From Opitutaceae bacterium (GTDB taxonomy: Bacteria > Verrucomicrobiota > Verrucomicrobiae > Opitutales > Opitutaceae), in NCBI GenBank assembly GCA_031266495.1, contig JAISAX010000794.1, forward strand, positions 1 to 13,577: DNA of 13,577 nt, written 5' to 3'. A model generated the notes under the pieces. The model made no database searches. It saw only the letters and a program-made list of their open reading frames with translations, and had not been told where the DNA came from. The position numbers were made by a program, and so were the translations under genes. Within the stretch, counting starts at the first letter, position 1. Every line of letters begins with the position of its first letter. Shown here piece after piece: positions 1 through 5,850 of this stretch.

Positions 1-58
1 GGCTCGCGGGGGCCGGGGGCCTTTGGCCTTATAAAAACCCGTGCGCTGCGTCGGCGCC

Positions 59-73
59 GGGGGGGGGGGGGGG
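59..73. repeat. Poly-G tract (G15)
   Basis: Fifteen consecutive G residues flanked by GGCGCC and CCAAAATT. No gene starts next to it in this window. A run this long is prone to slippage in replication and in sequencing, so its exact length is uncertain. Confidence 0.8.
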
Positions 74-125
74 CCAAAATTGCATGGGGTTGGGATTCTG
101 GATTCTTGGCGGATGTTGCGCAGTC

Positions 126-310
126 GAGGGTTTTGAGGCCGATTCCGATCCGGTCTGGTCCGATCGAGTACGCGTCTCGCCCAAGCAATCGATCCGAATC
201 GACCTTAATCGACTTAAGTCGCTCCCGAACCGTGTTCGGCGAGACGCCGGACACAGCACGCGAGACGCGTGCGCTCCCCGGACCGGTTCGGAATCGGCCT
301 CAAAACCCTC
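126..310. repeat. 185-bp imperfect inverted repeat
   Basis: The outer arms, 126-155 and 281-310, are reverse complements over 30 bp with one mismatch (at 149). An inner pair, ACGCGTCTCGC at 170-180 and its exact complement at 260-270, continues the stem. The centre holds the perfect palindrome CGACTTAAGTCG (210-221), a hairpin CCGAAC/GTTCGG (225-239) and a 10-bp periodic stretch with AATCGA at 187, 197 and 207. No flanking target duplication or transposase is visible. It could be a small non-autonomous element, a structured RNA, or a two-way transcription barrier behind the 383-1798 gene. Confidence 0.75.
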
Positions 311-342
311 GGCGGCGTACCATCAATTTTTAATTCTTGATT

Positions 343-368
343 CCCCCGCGTCAGCGGGGGGGGGGGGG
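343..368. repeat. GC hairpin merging into G13 tract
   Basis: CCCCCGC (343-349) pairs with GCGGGGG (354-360) around a 4-nt loop, and the G run continues to 368. On the minus strand this hairpin lies just after the stop codon of the upstream gene. The sequence past it is A-rich rather than T-rich, so it is at best a weak terminator. Confidence 0.4.
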
Positions 369-382
369 AGGGGATGCGCCGG

Positions 383-1798
383 TCACGTGTAGTGCAACTG
401 CGCCGTGGCCTTGCACGCAGCGCTTGCGGTCACGCGGACCCAGTGGGCGCTGAAACCGTCGGCAAACACATGGGGCACGTAGCCCTTCGCCGGAACATCG
501 ATTTTTTGATACGTTTTCCATTCGCCGCAGCCGAGAAAATCCACCTCCACGATGAATGTCACTGCGGTGTCCGCATCGTGGCTCAGGTGCAGGACCTTTT
601 TGTCGAAACCCGTCATCAGATACGGATCGGACGGCGCGCCCGCCTCCACCGCGTCGTCCCACCACGGGCCGCCCCAACCCTTCGGCTTGCCGAGTTTCCA
701 GAGATCGTCGGTGCGCCCGAACCAGAGGCCCGACTGCGGCTCGGCGCACTGCAAATTGCCGCCGCTCTCGTGACTCGCGTTGTCCGCGCCTATCACAAGC
801 AACCCCTTCCACGAACAGAAATCCCCGTGCACCCACAAGTGCGTCGAGATCGGACGGATGCCCCACACGCGATTGCCATAGGCCCACGGCGACAACTCGT
901 AAAACATGCCGTGGTGATCCATCAGCAGACGCTCGTGTTCCGTGGCGCGGATACGCGGCCATTCGGTCTGCCACTTGTGATCAAAACAGTGCGACGCCTT
1001 GGGCAACCGGTACGTGCGCCACGTCCGGTCCGCATGGGTGAACACTTTCAACAACGCCGACGCGCGATCCCAGCCCGACGCGAAAATCGTGCGCCCGAAA
1101 TGGCCCAGCCCGTTCACCGCCACGAACGGCTTGTGTTCGATGATCGTCCACTTCTGCCCGTCGAATTCGGCCAGCGTGCCCTCGCGCTGTTTGCCCAAAA
1201 ACTCCGCCTCGCTGTAGTCGTTGTTCACCACCACCAGACGCCCCTCCTTGCAGAAACAATCCTTGAAGTGGCAACTCCCCTCGCCCGGCGTCCCCAGCTC
1301 CTTCTGGAGATCAAAAATGTGCCTTGTTTCGAGCGTATGGACGTCAAGCTCGAACAACTCGCCCTCCATGCCGAGCATGTAAACCAGATTGGCCGGATCG
1401 GCCAGATGGCGCGCCGTGCCGCACAACCGGATTTCAGTCAGCGCCGCAACCGTGCGCACGTTGTGTTGTGTATCCACCAAATGGGGACCGATGATCAACT
1501 GGCTCGATTCGCGATGGACAAAACGGTTCGCGTAGGTGCCATCCACCGCCGCCGGGTGCCTGGTCATTTTGAAGTCGCCGTCGATGACGCGCAACCCGGT
1601 CCCCGTGCCGCTCTTTTTGCGATGCGACACGTAGTTGAGCACATAAAGTTTGCCCTGCCAGGGCATGAGACAGCCGATGCCCACTTCGCTGCACGGCGGA
1701 CCGTAGTCGGCAATCTGGGCCAGCGACGGAACGACGCCGGAAAAGTTCAGCGGCAACGCTGAACCGGATGCGGAAGGAGAAACGAGGTTGGAGTTCAT
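383..1798 (-). CDS. Uncharacterised 471-residue protein
   Basis: I do not recognise a named family. The ORF is complete: ATG at 1798, stop at 383-385. The N-terminus (MNSNLVSPSASGS) has no hydrophobic segment, so a cytoplasmic location is likely. The first ~390 residues are rich in short strands with W, G and aromatic residues and repeated phrases such as NLVYMLGMEGELFELDVHTLE and GHFGRTIFASGWD. This would suit a beta-propeller-like fold, but that is inference. The last ~79 residues look like a separate beta module (LSHDADTAVTFIVEVDFLG, then HWVRVTASAACKATAQLHYT). The gene is divergent from a LacI-family regulator, with an operator-like palindrome about 48 bp upstream of its start, so it is probably a target of that regulator. 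A role in sugar metabolism is a guess from context. Confidence 0.8.
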   Translation of the reverse strand: MNSNLVSPSASGSALPLNFSGVVPSLAQIADYGPPCSEVGIGCLMPWQGKLYVLNYVSHRKKSGTGTGLRVIDGDFKMTRHPAAVDGTYANRFVHRESSQLIIGPHLVDTQHNVRTVAALTEIRLCGTARHLADPANLVYMLGMEGELFELDVHTLETRHIFDLQKELGTPGEGSCHFKDCFCKEGRLVVVNNDYSEAEFLGKQREGTLAEFDGQKWTIIEHKPFVAVNGLGHFGRTIFASGWDRASALLKVFTHADRTWRTYRLPKASHCFDHKWQTEWPRIRATEHERLLMDHHGMFYELSPWAYGNRVWGIRPISTHLWVHGDFCSWKGLLVIGADNASHESGGNLQCAEPQSGLWFGRTDDLWKLGKPKGWGGPWWDDAVEAGAPSDPYLMTGFDKKVLHLSHDADTAVTFIVEVDFLGCGEWKTYQKIDVPAKGYVPHVFADGFSAHWVRVTASAACKATAQLHYT

Positions 1799-1845
1799 CG
1801 CCCGCCAGCCTGCCCGGCCACGCCAGGCTTGAGAAGCCGCCGGAA

Positions 1846-1861
1846 ATGTTCACGTTAACAT
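1846..1861. promoter_or_regulatory. Operator-like palindrome with central CG
   Basis: ATGTTCACGTTAACAT is palindromic over 16 bp except for one mismatched pair (1851/1856). The central CG dyad is typical of LacI-family operators. It lies 48 bp upstream of the minus-strand start at 1798, in the region shared with the divergent LacI-type gene. Autoregulation plus control of the 471-residue gene is inferred. Confidence 0.45.
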
Positions 1862-1870
1862 CGTTCTTTT

Positions 1871-1906
1871 CACCGGAGCGCCGCTCCACCAGGCCGCGCT
1901 CCGGTG
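1871..1906. repeat. 10-bp inverted repeat in divergent region
   Basis: CACCGGAGCG (1871-1880) and CGCTCCGGTG (1897-1906) are exact reverse complements separated by 16 nt. The repeat sits between the palindrome at 1846-1861 and the tandem arrays. Its function is unknown. It lacks the T tract of an intrinsic terminator. Confidence 0.5.
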
Positions 1907-1912
1907 GCGGCA

Positions 1913-1939
1913 GGATCGACGGGATCGACAGGATCGACA
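1913..1939. repeat. Tandem 9-bp repeat, 3 copies
   Basis: GGATCGACG, GGATCGACA and GGATCGACA follow one another without gaps. They lie between the inverted repeat and the heptamer array, in the presumed leader of the LacI-type gene that starts at 2040. Confidence 0.75.
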
Positions 1940-1989
1940 GGGACAAGCGCCTCTCTCTCTCCCTCCCCGCCGCCTGCGCTCCTGCCTCC

Positions 1990-2038
1990 TGTAATCTGTA
2001 ATCTGTAATCTGTAATCTGTAATTTGTAATTTGTAATC
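1990..2038. repeat. Tandem heptamer array (TGTAATC), 7 copies
   Basis: Seven uninterrupted 7-bp units, TGTAATC with two TGTAATT variants (GATTACA on the other strand), end one base before the ATG of the LacI-type gene at 2040. The array fills the place where a Shine-Dalgarno site would normally lie, and none is visible. A change in copy number would move the promoter relative to the start codon. Confidence 0.9.
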
Positions 2039-2039
2039 C

Positions 2040-3023
2040 ATGAAACCGCCCACCCTTCACGACGTTGCCCGCGAGGCCGGGGTCAGCCACATGACCGTTT
2101 CCCGCGTCGTGCGCGGCTCCAGAGCCGTCCGCCCCGACACCGCGCAACAGGTCCGCGACGTCATCGCCCGCCTCGGATACCGTCCCGACCCCGCTCTCTC
2201 CGCGCTCGCCGCCTACCGCCAGCGCGGGGGCGGTGCGGCGCGCGGCAGCACCCTCGTGTTCATCGATTGCGACGGCACCGCCTTCACCCGCGACGTCTGG
2301 ACCGGCGCGCGCGAGGAAGCCGCCCTCGACGGCTACGCCTGCGAACAGTTCCCCCTCCCCCCCCCCCCTGCTGCCGCGCAACGCCGCCTCAGCCACGTTC
2401 TCTTTCACCGCGGCGTGCGCGGACTGCTCTTCGGTCCCTCGGAACATCCGCAGGAATTCGCCGGCTGGGACTGGCCCGAATTTGCCGCGGTCTCACTCGG
2501 CGCGCTCGCCCACCGCCCGGCGCTTCATGCCGTGGCGATGGATTATTTCCACGGAGCGTTTTCCGGTTGCGAACGCCTCTTTGCCCGCGGATGCCGGCGA
2601 CTCGGGCTGGTCATCGATTCCCGCCTCGAAGCGCGCACCGGCAGAACATGGCTGGGCGGATACGCGGCGGCTGTCCTCCCGCGCCACGCACCGCTTGTTT
2701 GTCCGGATGAAGTGCGGACCGACCCGCCGCGCCTTCGGGCCTGGCAGCGCCGTCACCGCATTGATGGCGTGCTGACGATTCATCTGCAAACGGCAGATGT
2801 GCTTCGGGGTTCACGTTCAAACCTGCCTGTAGTCTTTCTCAACAGCAGCGGGGCCACCCTTTGTCGTTTTCCGTATTATGCCTTGCAACCCGCTGAAATC
2901 GGCCGTCATGGCGTGCGCCTTTTGCATCATGCCGTGCTCCACCGCGAATTTGGCCTGCCCGCCGAACCCCGGCGCGTCTCCCTCCGCGGCACATGGATCG
3001 AACCGGCGGATGATTCCGCGTAA
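2040..3023 (+). CDS. LacI-family transcriptional regulator (first)
   Basis: A 327-residue sugar-type repressor. Residues 5-24 form the helix-turn-helix (TLHDVAREAGVSHMTVSRVV), followed by RLGYRPDPALSALAAYR, which replaces the usual hinge and is a variant I associate with Verrucomicrobiota LacI proteins. From about residue 70 comes a periplasmic-binding-protein-like ligand domain, with GVRGLLFGPSEHPQEF, VAMDYFHGAFSGCERLFARGCRRLGLV and RIDGVLTIHL in the expected order. A C12 run encodes part of a Leu-Pro-rich segment (residues 106-110) between the early and late parts of the ligand domain. The start at 2040 puts the HTH at the usual distance from the N-terminus, although a heptamer array stands where the ribosome site should be. 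It is divergent from the 383-1798 gene, which it may control. The ligand is not predictable. Confidence 0.92.
   Translation: MKPPTLHDVAREAGVSHMTVSRVVRGSRAVRPDTAQQVRDVIARLGYRPDPALSALAAYRQRGGGAARGSTLVFIDCDGTAFTRDVWTGAREEAALDGYACEQFPLPPPPAAAQRRLSHVLFHRGVRGLLFGPSEHPQEFAGWDWPEFAAVSLGALAHRPALHAVAMDYFHGAFSGCERLFARGCRRLGLVIDSRLEARTGRTWLGGYAAAVLPRHAPLVCPDEVRTDPPRLRAWQRRHRIDGVLTIHLQTADVLRGSRSNLPVVFLNSSGATLCRFPYYALQPAEIGRHGVRLLHHAVLHREFGLPAEPRRVSLRGTWIEPADDSA
2357..2368 (+). repeat. C12 homopolymer inside regulator gene
   Basis: Twelve C residues run from the third base of Leu106 to the second base of Pro110, preceded by CCCCCT. As given, the frame is intact on both sides. Gain of one base would shift into a frame open to about 2710, and loss of one base into a frame open to about 2775. 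Either would separate the DNA-binding domain from most of the ligand domain. Confidence 0.85.
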
Positions 3024-3049
3024 CATCACGGACATTACCGACATTACGC
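3023..3049. repeat. Tandem 9-bp repeat, 3 degenerate copies
   Basis: ACATCACGG, ACATTACCG and ACATTACGC, starting in the TAA stop of the first LacI-type gene. Another 9-bp array of similar composition (AACATCAGT) lies on the other side of the hairpin pair, so the two arrays bracket it. Confidence 0.65.
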
Positions 3050-3059
3050 GGTGCCGCAC

Positions 3060-3156
3060 GTAGGGGCGTCGCTTGCGACGCCCGCGCCAGGCGAAGAGAA
3101 TTGGCGTATCTCCCGTTGCGATAGATCCTCGCGGGCTTCGCAAGCGAAGCCCCTAC
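3060..3156. repeat. REP-like double hairpin (BIME-type)
   Basis: The outer ends GTAGGGGC (3060-3067) and GCCCCTAC (3149-3156) are inverted. Inside are two hairpins: GGGCGTCGC/GCGACGCCC (3064-3083) and GGGCTTCGC/GCGAAGCCC (3133-3152), each with a 2-nt loop. Two related hairpins in opposite orientation are typical of bacterial interspersed mosaic elements. A search of the whole genome would show whether it is repeated. It could act as a terminator or mRNA stabiliser behind the first LacI-type gene. Confidence 0.7.
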
Positions 3157-3169
3157 CTTCGGAGCGCAT

Positions 3170-3196
3170 AACATCCTTAACATCAGTAACATCAGT
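3170..3196. repeat. Tandem 9-bp repeat AACATCAGT, 3 copies
   Basis: AACATCCTT, AACATCAGT and AACATCAGT in direct succession, followed by a short A/T-rich stretch. No function is evident. Confidence 0.7.
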
Positions 3197-3341
3197 TTAA
3201 AAAACATCTTCCCTCTCCTCCTCCCCCCCCCCGTCCCCCTGACTGGAGGCGGGGCCGTGTGGCTGTGCTGCCGCTTCCAAAAAGCACATGCCGCGTGACA
3301 AACCGGTGGACAAGCCTGCGGCAAGCGATTGAAACACCTCA

Positions 3342-4496
3342 ATGGCATCAAAAAAAGAGGCGCGACACCGCGGCCGTCCTCCCGGCAAACATCCGGCCCG
3401 CCCGTCTTCCGCCGCGTCTTCGACGGCCCCGGCCCTCGCGTCCATCCGGAAACGCCCGACCATCATGGACGTCGCCCGCGAGGCCATGGTCAATTTTTCA
3501 ACAGTCTCACTCGCCCTCCGCCAGGACCCCCGCATCAAGACCGAAACCCGCGAACGCATCGAGACCGCCGCGCAAAAAATCGGTTACTACCCCAACCGCC
3601 TCGCCCGTTCTCTCTCCGGCGGGGCGACGCGGGTCATCGGCGTGATGTTGACCGAAATGAGCCGCTTCTTCGCCACCCCGCTCGAAGAGTTCCAGCGCGT
3701 CGGCGAAGCCGCCGGTTACACCCTTTCCGTCCACTTCTCGTGGTGGGACATGGAACGCGAACGCAAAGGCATGCGCCAATTTCGCGAAAACTGCGTCGAA
3801 GGCGTCATCTGGGCGCCCAACGTCTTCGACACCTCGCTCAGGGAAACCGCGACCCTGCTCCACAACGCCGGCATCCCCGCTGTCATGCTCGGACTGATAC
3901 ACGACGACGGAGACCGCACGGTCCCCTGCCACCAGATCGGCATCGACAGCAAGAGCGGACTCCGGCTCGGACTCGAACACCTGCTTTCGCTCGGGCACCG
4001 CCGCATCGCCATCGCCACCGCCGCCGGCATGGAAGGCAAACGCGGTGACATGTTTCAACTCCGCCTGCGCCTCCTCCTCGAACTTTTTGCCGAACTCGGC
4101 CTCCCGCTCGCCGATTCCGACACATTCCTAGCCACCGACCACGAACACGGCGGCATTGAAATCGCCATGCAACTCGTCCGCCGTCCACGCGCCGACTGGC
4201 CCACCGCCATCTTTGCCGCCGAGGATTCGCTCGCGCGCGGCCTTGCCAAAAGCCTGCATGCCCTTGGCATCAACATTCCGGGCGACATCAGCCTCCTCGG
4301 TTACCATGTCGGTCCGGACGAACTCATGGGCCCCGTTCCCCTCACCACCGTTTCGCTCGAAATCGACAATTTCGCCACCCGTGCCATTGACCTCCTGATT
4401 GGCCTGATGCGTAAAAAAACGCCCGACAATCCTCATCAAATCATCACCGTCCCCTCCAGCATCATCGAACGGGCATCCTGCGCCGGTCCCGGTTGA
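3342..4496 (+). CDS. LacI-family transcriptional regulator (second)
   Basis: A 384-residue regulator, longer than the usual ~340 because of a 38-residue N-terminal extension rich in Lys, Arg, Ala, Ser and Pro. The extension contains RHRGRPPGK (residues 8-16), which resembles an AT-hook. The helix-turn-helix is at 40-60 (TIMDVAREAMVNFSTVSLALR; the usual Gly-Val-Ser reads Met-Val-Asn). The hinge helix PNRLARSL is at 84-91 and the ligand-binding domain starts near RVIGVM (98). Typical late motifs are present: GLEHLLSLGHRRIAI, PTAIFAAEDSLARGLAKSLHALGINIPGDISLLGYH and LTTVSLEIDNFATRAIDLL. The start at 3342 lacks a clear ribosome site; a later start would remove the extension. Its 3' end overlaps the convergent esterase gene by 61 bp. 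It is the nearest regulator to the esterase/hydrolase pair and the best candidate to bind the palindrome at 5806-5821, but this is inference. Confidence 0.93.
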   Translation: MASKKEARHRGRPPGKHPARPSSAASSTAPALASIRKRPTIMDVAREAMVNFSTVSLALRQDPRIKTETRERIETAAQKIGYYPNRLARSLSGGATRVIGVMLTEMSRFFATPLEEFQRVGEAAGYTLSVHFSWWDMERERKGMRQFRENCVEGVIWAPNVFDTSLRETATLLHNAGIPAVMLGLIHDDGDRTVPCHQIGIDSKSGLRLGLEHLLSLGHRRIAIATAAGMEGKRGDMFQLRLRLLLELFAELGLPLADSDTFLATDHEHGGIEIAMQLVRRPRADWPTAIFAAEDSLARGLAKSLHALGINIPGDISLLGYHVGPDELMGPVPLTTVSLEIDNFATRAIDLLIGLMRKKTPDNPHQIITVPSSIIERASCAGPG

Positions 4497-5683
4497 CCCC
4501 TCCCCTTGCCCCGCCGCTCGCATCCGAGCGCCGCCAGCAGGCAATCCGCGTAAAGCCGGTGACCGAAATCGTTGGGATGGTTCACGCCATTCCCCGTCAT
4601 GCTCCAGAAACCCTTGCGTTTCACCACATAATCCCAGACCGGACGGACATCGCACAGAACGGTTCCGCTTTCCCGAAAAACCAGTTCCGCCAACACCCGT
4701 CCGTAGGCCTCGTGCAAATCCGCCCGCGCCAGATGCCAGGCGTCATGGGCGTTCATTCCGGACACCAGGACAAATTCCGTATCCGGAAGTATCCTACGGA
4801 TGCGATGGATCATGCCGTTGATGTTCGCGCCGTACTCGTCCGCGCTCACGCCGGTCGAGGCGTCATTCATGCCGAAAGCCAGCACCACAAGATCGGGGGC
4901 AAAACCGGCGACCGCCTCCATTTGCGTCCGGTCCGCCCCCCATACCGACGTTTTTCCGCCGACCGAGAAATTTTTCAACACAACCTCCTTCCGCCGCCCG
5001 ACTCCTCGCGACCCCTCGCGGCTTCCGCCCCGTCGCAAACCCTCGGCGACCAGCTCCACATAGCCCGGCTGAAACGGCGCCACCCCGCATCGTCCCGAGG
5101 CGTTGGCTCCCGTTGAAATACTGTCGCCCAGCGCCGCCAGCCGCAGTGCATTTCCCGCGCCCCAACGCCTCACCATCCCCGGCAACCGCTCTTGCTGGCA
5201 GACCGGTTTCGGCCCGCGCCAGACCTCTTCGGTCTCGTAGTCCACGCACACCTGCAAATCGTGAAAATAATGGTCTTCGGAAAAGTGAATCAGACGCCGC
5301 CCGTCGCGATGCCGCTCGATCGTCCGCTCCCCCGCGACCGTCGGGAACAGCTCATCCTCTTCAAGCGCCGACGCCGGCAAATCCATCCGGAACCGGCCCC
5401 CGCCTCCCAACCCCTGGCCGGTCTCCCGTATTCGCGCCTGCGGGTAAACCACCGTTCCGCCGGAATCACGGACCCGAAGAATCCTTTTCGGGGAAAACAG
5501 CAACCGGCCCGACGCCTCCCTTTCGCCCGCCACCCGCACCAGCAGCGCCGGCTCCCCTCGCACCCTCCGGCAATGCGTTTCCCCGTCCCCCCCTTGCCCC
5601 CACCACACAGGGAGAGGCAAATCATCAAACAAAAAATCATTTTGTGCTGAAATTACGGATACTTTTCCAAAATTCGGATTCAT
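4436..5683 (-). CDS. SGNH/GDSL-type hydrolase, probable carbohydrate esterase
   Basis: A 415-residue protein with a C-terminal SGNH hydrolase domain. The blocks are GDSIS with the nucleophile Ser188, the oxyanion Gly in VGGKTS (242-243), GMND with Asn273, and NHPNDFGH with Asp372 and His375. Residues 1-175 form a beta-rich N-terminal region with no signal peptide, an arrangement like the jelly-roll plus SGNH architecture of family CE2 deacetylases. Deacetylation of a polysaccharide or oligosaccharide is therefore plausible but unproven. I chose ATG 5683: the frame is open further upstream, but that part crosses a heptamer array and the divergent promoter. It is divergent from the GH42-like gene and shares its palindromic control region. 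Its 3' end overlaps the second LacI-type gene by 61 bp. The last ~25 residues are basic and probably disordered. Confidence 0.88.
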   Translation of the reverse strand: MNPNFGKVSVISAQNDFLFDDLPLPVWWGQGGDGETHCRRVRGEPALLVRVAGEREASGRLLFSPKRILRVRDSGGTVVYPQARIRETGQGLGGGGRFRMDLPASALEEDELFPTVAGERTIERHRDGRRLIHFSEDHYFHDLQVCVDYETEEVWRGPKPVCQQERLPGMVRRWGAGNALRLAALGDSISTGANASGRCGVAPFQPGYVELVAEGLRRGGSREGSRGVGRRKEVVLKNFSVGGKTSVWGADRTQMEAVAGFAPDLVVLAFGMNDASTGVSADEYGANINGMIHRIRRILPDTEFVLVSGMNAHDAWHLARADLHEAYGRVLAELVFRESGTVLCDVRPVWDYVVKRKGFWSMTGNGVNHPNDFGHRLYADCLLAALGCERRGKGRGQPGPAQDARSMMLEGTVMI

Positions 5684-5686
5684 AGT

Positions 5687-5728
5687 GATTGCGGACTGCG
5701 AACTGCGATCTGCGGACTGCGGACTGCG
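5687..5728. repeat. Tandem heptamer array (GACTGCG), 6 copies
   Basis: The units are GATTGCG, GACTGCG, AACTGCG, ATCTGCG, GACTGCG and GACTGCG. On the minus strand the array ends three bases before the ATG of the esterase gene (5683), again taking the place of a ribosome-binding site. The unit differs from the TGTAATC array at 1990-2038, but the period and position are the same. Confidence 0.85.
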
Positions 5729-5798
5729 GCCCCCCGATTCTCTCCGGTTGCCTGCAACACGGCGAAAAATCGGAATAACAGAAACCGGAAAGAAAAGA

Positions 5799-5827
5799 AT
5801 TGTTTTTTCAAACGTTTGAAACACAAT
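5799..5827. promoter_or_regulatory. LacI-type operator within a putative divergent promoter
   Basis: TTTCAAACGTTTGAAA (5806-5821) is a perfect 16-bp palindrome with a central CG. With one unpaired base the symmetry extends to ATTG...CAAT (5799-5827). On the plus strand the palindrome exactly fills the 16-bp spacer between a -35-like TTGTTT (5800-5805) and a -10-like CACAAT (5822-5827), 23 bp before the ATG at 5851. Near-symmetric elements (TTGTGT, AACAAT) can be read on the minus strand toward the esterase. A bound LacI-family protein would block both directions. The promoter hexamers are weak matches. Confidence 0.75.
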
Positions 5828-5850
5828 CCCCATCCATTCCCATTCTCTCC

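Larger units (their letters stand above)
1..382. other. Gene-free stretch with G tracts and a large inverted repeat
   Basis: No convincing coding region is visible. The short open frames here cross the inverted repeat and G runs and show no family features. The stretch holds a 15-G run, two tandem copies of GGATTCT (93-106), a large imperfect inverted repeat (126-310) and a small GC hairpin running into a 13-G run (343-368). It lies downstream of the minus-strand gene that ends at 383, so it may include that gene's 3' untranslated region. Confidence 0.6.
3024..3341. other. Intergenic region between the two LacI-type genes
   Basis: No gene is visible. In order it holds three 9-bp units starting at the stop codon of the upstream gene (3023-3049), a REP-like pair of hairpins (3060-3156), three 9-bp units (3170-3196), and a pyrimidine-rich stretch with a C10 run (3223-3232). 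Neither a convincing promoter nor a Shine-Dalgarno site for the gene at 3342 stands out. Confidence 0.6.

Noticed and set aside
84..392. Short open frames in the first 400 bases
   Set aside because: They run through the inverted repeat and G tracts, and show no protein features.
374..1762. Open plus-strand frame of about 462 residues opposite the 471-residue gene
   Set aside because: The composition is Arg/His/Ala-rich with no coherent domain. The minus-strand protein has balanced composition and module-like structure.
1990..2038. CRISPR array
   Set aside because: The units are 7 bp, contiguous and without spacers, and no cas genes are present.
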